Part shown: positions 1-7,708 of the stretch, one piece after another
Numbering within the stretch: position 1 is the stretch's first letter
How the letters are laid out: each line of letters opens with the position of its first letter
Assembly: GCA_019637115.1 (NCBI GenBank)
Contig: JAHBWH010000055.1
Span: 1-46,277 of the forward strand
Source: Myxococcales bacterium
GTDB taxonomy: Bacteria; Myxococcota_A; Polyangia; Polyangiales; Houyiibacteriaceae
DNA: 46,277 nt
Direction of reading: 5' to 3'
Translations under genes and position numbers: made by a program
Notes under the pieces: model-generated
Seen by the model: only the letters and a program-made list of their open reading frames with translations
The model's database searches: none
Told to the model about the DNA's origin: nothing

Positions 1-1068
1 GTTCTCGCGGCTGTCGCGGACGTTGCCGCGCCCCGTGAGCACGTTGCCCAGCCCGTACACCCCAGGGAGCTCGCGGAGGCTGCCCGCCTCGAGATCGTCG
101 AAGTCGTAGAGCTCGCCGCGCGCGGGCACGCCCTCGATCGGCTCGGGCACGCTCCCGATGCTGCTCACGACGAAGGGCGCGCGGACGGCCTCTTCGCTGC
201 CCTCGCGCTCGCGCACGCGACCGTCCACGAGCTCGGTCCGCCGGAGCACGAGGCCGGCCAGGCGCGCCTCGTCCTCGGCGCCGACCACGAGCCCGACCGG
301 CGTCCGCAGGACGAGCACCTCCACGTGGTAGCGCTCGACGACGCGCTCGAGGATCTTCCGGCGGGCCGCGCGCGCCTTCGCGATCTGCGCCTCGGTCGCG
401 TCCGCCGGGGCGTCCGCGAGCGGCATGTCCTCGACGTCGCGCCGATACACGAGCCGCGGGGGCGTGAGCCGGAGCGTCGAGGGGTCCACGCCGTGCGCCG
501 CGCAGAACGAGGGGATGCCGCGATGCTCGAGCGCGACGACGTCGGCCTCGACCCCGCGCGCGCCGAGGGCTCTCGACCACGCCTCGAGCGAGATCAGCTT
601 CACGACGTCGATGGACGCGAGACCGCCGCCGACCACCAGACCACCCTCGCCGCGCGTGATCTCCTCGGGCACGACGCCGTGGTTGAAGTCGCGCACGAGC
701 GGGTTCTGGTAGTGCAGGCCTCGCCCCGCGAACGCCTCCGCCCCCGCGACGGGGAGCGGACGGTCGCGCCACGCGCCGTTCGCCAGGATCACCGCAGCGA
801 AGCCGCTCGCGCGCAGGCGCTCGAGCGAGAGATCCACCCCGATCCGGGTCATCGGCACGAAGCGGATCTCGGGCCGGTCGAGGTTCGCGTCGATTCGCGC
901 GTACTCCTGCTGCCGCAGCTTCACGTGCCACCGCGGCAGGCCGTCCTCGATCTTGCCGTAGGGCCGCGGCCCCTGGTCGAAGACCACCGCGCGCAGGCCG
1001 CGCTCGGCGCAGACCGCCGCCGCCTCGGAACCAGCCACCGCGCCCCCCACGATCGCGACCGTCGCCAT
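1..1068 (-). CDS. FAD-dependent pyridine-nucleotide oxidoreductase, C-terminus cut by window edge
   Basis: The reading frame is open from an ATG at 1068 to the window edge (356 codons) and has no stop, so the C-terminus is missing. The N-terminus MATVAIVGGAVAGSEAA is a Rossmann FAD-binding start in which the usual third Gly of GGGPAG is Ala. A second nucleotide-binding motif, LVVGGGLASIDVV, lies near residue 150. The phrase YGKIEDGLPRWH resembles the region after the FAD motif in GltD-like and ferredoxin-NADP reductase-like flavoproteins. Near the edge, VVSSIGSVPEPIEG and the later GVYGLGNV look like the C-terminal FAD-contact segment. The family moves electrons between NAD(P)H and a carrier, but the partner cannot be seen. 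It is likely cytoplasmic. It diverges from the methyltransferase gene that starts about 100 bp away. Confidence 0.8.
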   Translation of the reverse strand, partial: MATVAIVGGAVAGSEAAAVCAERGLRAVVFDQGPRPYGKIEDGLPRWHVKLRQQEYARIDANLDRPEIRFVPMTRIGVDLSLERLRASGFAAVILANGAWRDRPLPVAGAEAFAGRGLHYQNPLVRDFNHGVVPEEITRGEGGLVVGGGLASIDVVKLISLEAWSRALGARGVEADVVALEHRGIPSFCAAHGVDPSTLRLTPPRLVYRRDVEDMPLADAPADATEAQIAKARAARRKILERVVERYHVEVLVLRTPVGLVVGAEDEARLAGLVLRRTELVDGRVREREGSEEAVRAPFVVSSIGSVPEPIEGVPARGELYDFDDLEAGSLRELPGVYGLGNVLTGRGNVRDSREN

Positions 1069-1170
1069 GCTTCGAGCCTACCAGCTCTACGCTCGCGCAG
1101 GGCCCCTGCGCACGGGGTCCCCCTCGGCGCGTCACCTTTCGCGATGTCCGCGATGTATTAAGGTGAGGAC

Positions 1171-1950
1171 GTGTCATTGGAAACCGTCCCCGCTTCGACC
1201 GCTTGCCCCTCCTACCCCCCCGCGCTCTACGCCGCGGTGCACACGGGGAACCCAGGAGACGCCGCCTACTACCAACGCGCCGCGGCGGGCGCGAGGTCGG
1301 TGCTCGAGCTCGGCTGCGGGTACGGGCGAATCCTCGAAGCGCTGACCGAGCTACCGGCCTTGGAAGTCCACGGGCTCGACCGGGATCCGGGGCTCCTCGA
1401 GCTGGCCGCCCAACGCGCGCCGAAGGCACTGCTCGCGCGCGGTGACATGCGCCGCTTCGAGCTCGACCGCCGCTTCGACCGCGTCTTCATCCCCTACAAC
1501 GGCGTCTACTGCCTCGCGTCGGAGGCGGACTTCCTCGAGATGCTCGGGTGCGTGCGCGCCCACCTCGAGCCCGGCGGCCTGCTGGTCTTCGACGCCTACG
1601 CCGCCGACGCCTTCCACGAGGAGGCGGAGGACGACGACGGCTGGGACGAACCGACGCTGGTCAAGACCGTCCGCGCGCTCGGCGACACGTGGGACGTCTA
1701 CGAGCGCTCGCGCTGGGACCGCGACGCGCAGCGCATCGACGCCCGCTACACCCACGTCGCGCAGAAGGACGCGCGTGAGGTCGAGGCGGCGATCCCGCAG
1801 CGTTACCTCCGCACGACCGAGCTGACGGAGCTCTTGCAGCGCGGAGGGTTCGACCTTGTCGCGCTGCAGGGGGGCTTCGATCAGGTGGCGTACGACGAGT
1901 CGGCGCCGCTCTTCATCGCGATCGCGACCCCGATCGGCGCGGAGGAGTGA
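1171..1950 (+). CDS. class I SAM-dependent methyltransferase
   Basis: The 259-residue protein starts at GTG 1171, preceded by an AGGTGAGG-type ribosome binding site at 1161-1168. Motif I is VLELGCGYGR near residues 45-54, followed by an acidic motif II region (HGLDRDPGLLELA), a GDMRRFEL motif and the post-motif strand LEPGGLLVFDAYA. This is a complete Rossmann methyltransferase fold of ordinary length. The substrate is not evident from the sequence or the neighbours. It should be cytoplasmic, with no signal peptide. Its stop is 14 bp from the convergent stop of the next gene. The fold assignment is firm and any specific reaction would be a guess. Confidence 0.88.
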   Translation: MSLETVPASTACPSYPPALYAAVHTGNPGDAAYYQRAAAGARSVLELGCGYGRILEALTELPALEVHGLDRDPGLLELAAQRAPKALLARGDMRRFELDRRFDRVFIPYNGVYCLASEADFLEMLGCVRAHLEPGGLLVFDAYAADAFHEEAEDDDGWDEPTLVKTVRALGDTWDVYERSRWDRDAQRIDARYTHVAQKDAREVEAAIPQRYLRTTELTELLQRGGFDLVALQGGFDQVAYDESAPLFIAIATPIGAEE

Positions 1951-1964
1951 GCCACGCTCGGACG

Positions 1965-2351
1965 TCAGAACTGGTCCGAGGCCGCGAACTCCTGCTCGAT
2001 CTTGTCGGCGGTGCTCGCGACCACGTGCAGCGGGAGCTCGAACTCGTTCATGTCCATCGTCGCGAGCTGGACGCTGTAGCGGACGACGTAGATGTCGTTG
2101 TCGAGGGCGAGCGCGCCGACCGCGAACTGGTAGTTCTTCTGGAGCGCGACCTCGGGCGACATCTGGCTCGCCTTGCAAGCGGCGCTCGCGAAGTCGCACC
2201 ACTCGACGTTCAGCGCTTCGAAGCGCGAGACGATGACGGCCTGCAGGCGCCGGTTGTCGTACTCGAAGACGAGCTTGAAGCTGTTCTCCTCGTCGTTGGC
2301 CAGCTTGTACTTCGATCGCGCGTACTCTTGGACTTCGGCCCACGTAGGCAT
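1965..2351 (-). CDS. small YbjN / type III chaperone-like protein
   Basis: This 128-residue acidic protein has no signal peptide. It begins MPTWAEVQEYARSKYKLAND and contains alternating strand segments (FKLVFEYDNRRLQAVIVSRF, NYQFAVGALALDNDIYVVRY) followed by a C-terminal helix (VVASTADKIEQEFAA). The strand-strand-helix layout and length resemble YbjN or CesT-like proteins, which bind partner polypeptides. That assignment is inferred from pattern only. The start is the only in-frame ATG that gives this length. The upstream region to 2612 holds no gene but does contain the palindromic element at 2441-2575, which may separate this gene from an older promoter arrangement. Confidence 0.6.
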   Translation of the reverse strand: MPTWAEVQEYARSKYKLANDEENSFKLVFEYDNRRLQAVIVSRFEALNVEWCDFASAACKASQMSPEVALQKNYQFAVGALALDNDIYVVRYSVQLATMDMNEFELPLHVVASTADKIEQEFAASDQF

Positions 2352-2440
2352 TCGGACCCCCTTGCAGGTGCAGACGGCCGTCGAGGCTACTCGCCGTGCC
2401 GATTCGAATCAACGGCGGAATCGGCGCCGGTCCGGGGGTA

Positions 2441-2575
2441 GTGCCCGCAACCCGAAGTTCGTTCCGGCGTTCCGCGGCCATGGGCGGATCTCGCAGGCGT
2501 TAGGCAGGCCGAAGCCCATTCGAGGCCGTCGGCGAGCGTGGCAAACGACCTCCACGCCGATCATCCACGGCAACC
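2441..2575 (-). repeat. dispersed palindromic element, copy 1 (one end lost)
   Basis: The left arm reads GTGCCCGCAACCCGAAGTTC and continues GTTCCGG. It matches the terminal inverted repeat of the second copy at 45446-45608 with one difference over its first 25 bases. The outer segment from about 2540 (GGCAAACGACCTCC onward) to 2575 also matches copy 2 in reverse orientation. The matching right-hand terminal repeat is absent after 2575. The core at 2495-2538 lies in the same window orientation as the core of copy 2 although the arms are inverted. No ORF is supported inside, so this is a non-autonomous MITE- or REP-like element. Strand is arbitrary. Confidence 0.75.
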
Positions 2576-2612
2576 CGCCGTCGCGAGCGGCCCTGCGACG
2601 CGGGTCGCGACG

Positions 2613-4280
2613 TCAGAAGCGGGTGGGCTCGGTGAAGGTCGTGTCCTCCACGAGGTATTGCACGCTCCGTCCGTCGCGGTTGAGCACGCAGTCGCCGCTC
2701 GCCAGGAGCCGCCGGAGGGCGAGCTGGGCGGTCCGGACGCTCACGTCGAGCTCTTGGGCCGCCTGCCGAGTGGTGATGCCGCCATGCCGCGCAATCACCC
2801 GCAAGAGGCGATCCTCGACGTGCTCGACGCAGCGCGGGTCGGGCAGCACGAGCACGCCCTTGGGCTCGAGGCGCAGCCGCCCCCCTTGGCGGTGGACCTC
2901 GGCCGCCTCCTCGAGGCGCGCCCGCATGCGGTGCACGAGCACGTCGAGGATGCCCGCGTGGAGCGTGGGCACGAACTCGAACTCGTACGCGCGCTCGAAG
3001 AGCTCGCTGTCGACGAGGCCCGCGCCGCCCGCGAGCGCGAGCGCCGCGATCGCCGTGTCCACGCGCCCGCGGCGGAGGCGCGTGCGCTCGACCCGGAGGA
3101 TCTCCGCCTCGCCCCCGAGCAACGGGATCGCGACGCGCAGCACCCGGCGCGGGGCCGCACCTGGCCGGCAGACGACGCTGGCGATCGTGGAGTCGGCGGG
3201 GCCATCGGGAGGCCCGACGATGCCGTGGAGCCCCGCGGGGGTGTCGTCGACGTCGCCGCGCGCCCACGGCCGCACCACCTCGGGCGCGTCCTCGCTCACC
3301 AAGAAAGGGTCCAAGGCCGCCGCGAGCGCGGTCGCTTCGGTCGCGAGGTCGGCGAAGCCCGCGACCTCGCGAAGGACCGCGGCGCGGGCGTCGGCGGTCG
3401 CCTCGTGATCGCCGGCGCTGGCCGCGTTGAGCCAACGCAAGAGCGCGCGCGCGCCGCGCGTCGAGGGCTGGTCGGGGGCGTCCGCGAGCGCGAGGTCGAC
3501 CTCGAGCGTCCGCGCGTCCGAGACCGGGCGCCAACCCGCGAGCGCGCGCTCCCACCGCAGCCACCCTTGCCAAGCCCCCGGCGCCATCGGCCCGATGGAG
3601 CTCGCGATCCGGGTCGCGAGGTGGGGGCGGCCGCCACGACGGCGGACCCGCGCGAGCACGAGGCTCGCCAAGATGCGCTCCGCGCGGAGGCCCTCGGTGC
3701 GCGCCATGCGCGAGGCCCGACGAGTGAGCGAGGTGGCCGTCTCGACGTCCCCGCTCGTGAGCGCCGCCATCGCGCGCAGGAGCGTCGCGTCGATCACGAG
3801 CGAGGCGTCCTGCGCCTGCGATCCCTCGGCGTAGAGGGCCTTGCCCTCGGCCTCGAGGTCGTCGACCTCGCCTCGCATCAGCTTCGACCACGACTCGACG
3901 CGGCGCAGCGTCCGCGCGGCGTCCGGCTGGCCCGAGGCCGCGAGGGCGCGGTGCACGTCGCGGATGGCGTCGAGCCGCTCGACGTCCCACGCGACGAGGG
4001 CGGCGCGCGCGGCGTGGCCACACCCGATCACGGCTGGGAGCGCGCAGCCTGGCCCGGCGCCCACGAAGCGCGCGAGCCGCGCGGGCACGGTGCTCGCGTC
4101 AGCCCGATGCGCGGCGGCGGCAGGCTCGACGAGCCAGCGCGCGGTCTCGAGCGCCAGCTTCCACGCGTCGGCCTCGTCGCCAGTCGCGTCGTCGAGAAAC
4201 GACAGGAGGTTGTCGAGGCCCTTGAGCGCGCCGCGACAAACGGCCTCGTGAAGCTCGGATCCGATCTGTGCCACGTCCAT
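2613..4280 (-). CDS. helical-repeat protein with C-terminal winged-helix DNA-binding domain
   Basis: I chose the ATG at 4280 (MDVAQIGSELHEAV, 555 residues) over an upstream extension of 52 Arg/Pro-rich residues that looks non-coding. Residues 1 to about 310 are Ala/Leu-rich amphipathic helices resembling TPR-type or MalT-like arrays. A middle part follows (PGAAPRRVLRVAIPLLGGEAEILRV). The last 75 residues (LLRVIARHGGITTRQAAQELDVSVRTAQLALRRLLASG) form a winged helix-turn-helix. There is no signal peptide, so it is probably a cytoplasmic transcriptional regulator. It is divergent from the Ser/Thr kinase at 4474, with 193 bp between the starts, which suggests a possible functional pair. Target genes are unknown. 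Confidence 0.65.
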   Translation of the reverse strand: MDVAQIGSELHEAVCRGALKGLDNLLSFLDDATGDEADAWKLALETARWLVEPAAAAHRADASTVPARLARFVGAGPGCALPAVIGCGHAARAALVAWDVERLDAIRDVHRALAASGQPDAARTLRRVESWSKLMRGEVDDLEAEGKALYAEGSQAQDASLVIDATLLRAMAALTSGDVETATSLTRRASRMARTEGLRAERILASLVLARVRRRGGRPHLATRIASSIGPMAPGAWQGWLRWERALAGWRPVSDARTLEVDLALADAPDQPSTRGARALLRWLNAASAGDHEATADARAAVLREVAGFADLATEATALAAALDPFLVSEDAPEVVRPWARGDVDDTPAGLHGIVGPPDGPADSTIASVVCRPGAAPRRVLRVAIPLLGGEAEILRVERTRLRRGRVDTAIAALALAGGAGLVDSELFERAYEFEFVPTLHAGILDVLVHRMRARLEEAAEVHRQGGRLRLEPKGVLVLPDPRCVEHVEDRLLRVIARHGGITTRQAAQELDVSVRTAQLALRRLLASGDCVLNRDGRSVQYLVEDTTFTEPTRF

Positions 4281-4460
4281 CGTCGATCGCCTCGGCCCTG
4301 CGCGTGGGCACCGCCCGTTCGCCGGAGGGTACGACAAACGGAGCTCCGCTGGGGATCCCCGGTGCGCGCCCGAGACAACTCGGCGCTCTCGCAGCGCCCC
4401 CGGCACCCTGACCAGGATTTCACGATATCGCGGCACTTCCGGGGGACGTCATCCGACTGT

Positions 4461-4466
4461 TACAGT
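4461..4466 (+). promoter_or_regulatory. candidate -10 element for a leaderless kinase transcript
   Basis: TACAGT lies 7 bases before the kinase ATG at 4474, and no ribosome binding site lies between them. That is the layout expected of a leaderless mRNA. The -35 match (TTCCGG-like, about 18 bases upstream) is poor, so the call rests mainly on the -10 and its spacing. Confidence 0.3.
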
Positions 4467-4473
4467 GCCCCGC

Positions 4474-6129
4474 ATGGCCCCCGGGCGTGGATATCGGCAC
4501 CTGCTCGAGCTCGCTCGAGGGGGGGTCGGCACGGTGCACGTCGCGATCCGTCGCGACGACCCGGCGCGTCAGCTCGTCGCGGTCAAGCGCCTGCACGCCG
4601 AGCACCGCGACGACCCTCGCGCGCGACGCACGCTGGTCGCCGAAGCCGAGCTCGCGGGGGGCGTCTCCCACCCGAACGTCCTCCGGGTCTTGGAGTGCGG
4701 CGAGGACGGCGACGGCCCCTTCCTCGCGATGGAGTACGTCGAGGGCTGCTCGCTCGCGCAGCTGATCTCGCAGGTCGCCCGCGCCGACGAGGAGATCCCG
4801 CTGCAGATCGCGATCGGGGTGGCCCGCCAGATCGCCGCGGGATTGCATGCGATCCATGATCAAATGGGTGGCCTCTTGGTCGTGCACCGCGACGTCTCTC
4901 CCCAGAACGTGCTCATCGGGTACGACGGCCGCGTCCGCGTCGCCGACTTCGGCATCGCCAAGCCGCTGAACCCGAGCGAGGACAACCCCCACGGCGAGAC
5001 CTCGACCGGCCTGCTCAAGGGCAAGATCGCCTACATGGCCCCCGAGCAGCTGCGCTTCGAGACGCCCGACCGACGGGCCGACCTCTTCGCGCTCGGGGTG
5101 ATCCTCTGGGAGATGCTCGCGGGGCGGAGGCTCTACCACGGGCACGATGGCGCCGAGGGCGCACGACGAATCCTCCACGAGCCGCCCCCCGACATCGGCG
5201 ACGAGCGCGAAGACGCGCCGCCCGAGGTCGTGCAGCTCCTCTTCGAGCTGCTCTCGAAGGTTCCCGCGACCCGCCCCGCGACCGCCGCGATCGTCGCCGA
5301 CCGCCTGCGCGTCTGCGGCGAGCTGCTCGCGCAAGAGGAAGGCCCCATCGACCTGGGCGACTACACGCGCTCGTTCTTCGAGCGGGAGCGCGCCGGCCGC
5401 CGCGAGCTGATCGAGCGCGCCCTGGAGCGCTCGCGCGCGCTCGACGTCGCCGAGCAAGAGTTCGGCGCCGCGGCGGACGCGCCACGCCGTCGCGACTGGC
5501 ACGTCAAGGGCGCCGCCATCAAGGCGAGCGTCGAATACCTGCGCGCTGTCTACGGCGAGGCCGGCTATGCGAAGGTCGTGGCCGGCTGCCCGCCCAAGGT
5601 CCGCGCGTCGCTCGAGGGCGCGATCCTCCTCTCGACCTGGTACGACGGCGAGGTGATGGTGGCCCTCACCGAGGTCGCGCAGGCGCTCTTCGACGCCCCC
5701 GACCTCGCCTTCCAGGTGGGCGAAGCCAGCGCCGACTTCGCCTTCGGGGACGGGGGCCCTTACGAGGTCTTCCGGCGCCAGGGGATCCGCGAGGGGGTCC
5801 CTCCCCTCCTCGACGCCTCGGGCGAGATCTACCGACTCTACTACGACGTCGGCACCTGGATCGTCGAGGAGGTCACCGACACGGCGGCGGTGATCCGCAT
5901 CGACGACGGCTTGGTCTTCCCGCGGCCCATCGCCGACCGCATCGTCGGCTACCTGCGCCGCGCGCTCGCGCTCGTCGGCTGCGAGGACGTGGTGGTGAGC
6001 ACGTTGAAGGACGGCGAGGACCTCCTGTTGAGCACGCGCTGGCGCGATCCCGGCGGCGGCCGCGGACGGATCTCGCGCCCACCGAGCCTGACGCCGACGG
6101 GGATCACGACCGGGCAGCGCAAGCGCTGA
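4474..6129 (+). CDS. Ser/Thr protein kinase with C-terminal myxobacterial accessory domain
   Basis: The ATG at 4474 gives 551 residues. Hanks-type kinase motifs are complete: a glycine-rich loop (LARGGVGTV), Lys38 in VAVKRL, the catalytic loop HRDVSPQN with Asp140, DFG with Asp158, and APE at 189-191. The HRDVSPQN wording is typical of myxobacterial kinases. There is no transmembrane segment, so the enzyme should be cytoplasmic. Residues from about 345 to 535 (VKGAAIKASVEYLRAVYGEAG onward) form a second globular domain that resembles the Myxococcales family DUF2378/TIGR02265. That match is from memory of the pattern. The tail is basic. It is divergent from the winged-helix regulator at 2613-4280, whose activity it could control, though nothing in the sequence proves this. 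Confidence 0.9.
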   Translation: MAPGRGYRHLLELARGGVGTVHVAIRRDDPARQLVAVKRLHAEHRDDPRARRTLVAEAELAGGVSHPNVLRVLECGEDGDGPFLAMEYVEGCSLAQLISQVARADEEIPLQIAIGVARQIAAGLHAIHDQMGGLLVVHRDVSPQNVLIGYDGRVRVADFGIAKPLNPSEDNPHGETSTGLLKGKIAYMAPEQLRFETPDRRADLFALGVILWEMLAGRRLYHGHDGAEGARRILHEPPPDIGDEREDAPPEVVQLLFELLSKVPATRPATAAIVADRLRVCGELLAQEEGPIDLGDYTRSFFERERAGRRELIERALERSRALDVAEQEFGAAADAPRRRDWHVKGAAIKASVEYLRAVYGEAGYAKVVAGCPPKVRASLEGAILLSTWYDGEVMVALTEVAQALFDAPDLAFQVGEASADFAFGDGGPYEVFRRQGIREGVPPLLDASGEIYRLYYDVGTWIVEEVTDTAAVIRIDDGLVFPRPIADRIVGYLRRALALVGCEDVVVSTLKDGEDLLLSTRWRDPGGGRGRISRPPSLTPTGITTGQRKR

Positions 6130-6239
6130 GAGACGCTCAGCCGTCTTCGCAAGCCGCCCTACCGGACGGCGCGCAGCGAGCGAAGCGAGCGCTTCGAAGT
6201 GTGGCGACAGCCCCTCGAGGAAGCGGACCCTGGCGCGTC

Positions 6240-6743
6240 TCAGTTCTCGGTGCGAGGCGCGCGGCGACGGACGTCGGGGACGCGCAGCATGAGCGCCGCC
6301 GCCGCCGCGATCTTCTGACGCAGCTCGTCGTCGCCGATCGTGGCCAGCACGCGGCCGAGCTCCTCGGGCAGCGACTCGAGCGAGACCTTGCGCGGTTTCG
6401 GCGGCACGGGCCGGTAGATGTGGGGCAGCTCGGGCAGCGGCCCGACCCGAAACCGGATCGCGTGGATCCGCGCTTGCGGTGAGTGCGCGCGGATCCGAGC
6501 GAGCAGGTCGTCGTGCATGTGGTGCAGCTCCTGCGCCCAGGCGCTCGAGCTCACGTTCACGTGCAGGATCCCGTGCACGAGGCGCACGGGCCGCGCGCGC
6601 ATCACGATCTTCTCGGGGAGCGCGCGCACCCAGAACCCGAAGACCCGCGCCTCGTCGATCTGGTCCGGCGCCGGATGGACGCTCCGCATCAGGTCCGCCA
6701 AGGGGCGGAGCTCGGACTTGCGGCGTCGGCGCGCGGGAGGCAC
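6240..6743 (-). CDS. DciA-like DUF721 protein
   Basis: The GTG at 6743 gives 167 residues (MPPARRRRKSELRPLADLM in translation). The central part FGFWVRALPEKIVMRARPVR and NVSSSAWAQELHHMHDDLLARI carries the hallmarks of DUF721/DciA: a conserved Trp, then a strand and a SxAWAQEL helix. DciA proteins load or regulate the replicative helicase at the origin in bacteria that lack DnaC or DnaI. The C-terminal helix (LGRVLATIGDDELRQKIAAAAALML) is an extra. The frame stays open far upstream through a minisatellite that would encode DPES repeats. A translated acidic extension is possible, but the GTG start is preferred because the repeat varies and shifts frame. Confidence 0.72.
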   Translation of the reverse strand: MPPARRRRKSELRPLADLMRSVHPAPDQIDEARVFGFWVRALPEKIVMRARPVRLVHGILHVNVSSSAWAQELHHMHDDLLARIRAHSPQARIHAIRFRVGPLPELPHIYRPVPPKPRKVSLESLPEELGRVLATIGDDELRQKIAAAAALMLRVPDVRRRAPRTEN

Positions 6744-6773
6744 CCACCCAACGTAGCACCCCGGCCGGCGGCC

Positions 6774-7138
6774 GTCCGACTCCGGGTCCGACTCCGGGTC
6801 CGACTCCGACTCCGGGTCCGACTCCGGGTCCGACTCCGGGTCCGACTCCGGGTCCGACTCCGGGTGCGTGTCCGACTCCGGGTGCGTGTCCGACTCCGGG
6901 TGCGTGTCCGACTCCGGGTCCGACTCCTGGTCCGACTCCTGGTCCGACTCCGGGTCCGTGTCCGGGTCCGACTCCGGGTCCGACTCCGGGTCCGACTTCG
7001 GGTCCGACTCCGGGTCCGTGTCCGGGTCCGACTCCGGGTCCGACTCCGGAGTCCGACTCCGGGTCCGACTCCGGGTCCGACTCCGGGTCCGACTTCGTGT
7101 CCAACTCCGGGTCCGAGTCCGGGTCCGACTCCGGGTCG
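6774..7138. repeat. 12-bp minisatellite (TCCGACTCCGGG units)
   Basis: About 30 units of TCCGACTCCGGG or close variants fill nearly all of the 437-bp gap between the DciA-like gene and the rhodanese gene. Variant units contain GTGCGTG, TCCTGG, TTCGGG and a GTGTCCGGG form, and some show single-base length changes. The unit is a multiple of three, so most frames stay open and read SDSG, PTPG and VRLR on one strand and DPES on the other. I see no start site or composition that makes any of these readings a gene. Replication slippage is the likely origin. Confidence 0.95.
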
Positions 7139-7180
7139 AAGGGCCAGTCCCCCAACGGACGCTCGATGCCCCCGAGGAGG

Positions 7181-7609
7181 TCAGGCCTTCTTCGACAGCT
7201 CGTCCCAGCTCCGGCCCGGCTCCGGCGCCACGCCCATGGGCAGCCCGCACGCCTGCCAGCCCGGCTCCGTCGTCCGCCCGAAGGCGTCCTTCGCGCCGCC
7301 CCAGCCCGCGAGCTGGTCGGCGACCGACGTGAAGCCTACTGCAGCGAGCTCGCGGGCCGCCGCGGCGCTCCGCCCGCCCGCCTGGCAGCCGACGATGATC
7401 TTCGCGTCGAGCGGGAAGGTGGCCCGCATCACGCGCACGAAGTCCGGGTTGTCGACGAGCCCGCTCGGGCCGCGGTGCTTCCACGGCACGTTGAACGCGC
7501 CCTCGGGGTGCCCCGCCTCGAACTCCGGTACGGACCGCACGTCCACATACACCCAGCCCTCGTCTTCCATTCGCGAGAGCGCTTCCTCGGGAGAGATCTG
7601 CTGGACCAT
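7181..7609 (-). CDS. single-domain rhodanese
   Basis: The 142-residue protein starts at ATG 7609 (MVQQISPEEALSRMEDEGWV). It has the rhodanese layout: YVDVRSVPEFEAGHPEGAFNVPW, then the active-site loop CQAGGRS with Cys75, which would carry the persulfide, then the closing WGGAKDAF segment. Rhodaneses transfer sulfane sulfur from thiosulfate or persulfides to cyanide or protein thiols. There is no signal peptide, so it should be cytoplasmic. It lies just after the minisatellite and is divergent from the DUF4132 gene, with 99 bp between starts. The length is normal for the single-domain type. Confidence 0.93.
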   Translation of the reverse strand: MVQQISPEEALSRMEDEGWVYVDVRSVPEFEAGHPEGAFNVPWKHRGPSGLVDNPDFVRVMRATFPLDAKIIVGCQAGGRSAAAARELAAVGFTSVADQLAGWGGAKDAFGRTTEPGWQACGLPMGVAPEPGRSWDELSKKA

Positions 7610-7708
7610 GCCGCTTTCTTGCGGCGCGTCCTCTGCCGGTGCAATGCGCGGCGGCGGGAGGGGCTCCTTCTCGATGGAAGAAGCTCGCGTCGCGTCCGTA
7701 CCCTGCGC

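Noticed and set aside
325-1161. Long plus-strand ORF over the first oxidoreductase
   Set aside because: Its translation is Arg/Asp-rich without domains and it is the antisense of a clear flavoprotein.
6774-7138. SDSG, PTPG or DPES repeat proteins, or a CRISPR array
   Set aside because: The units are contiguous with no spacers, so it is not CRISPR. Open frames follow from the 12-bp period, and no start signal or composition favours any frame.
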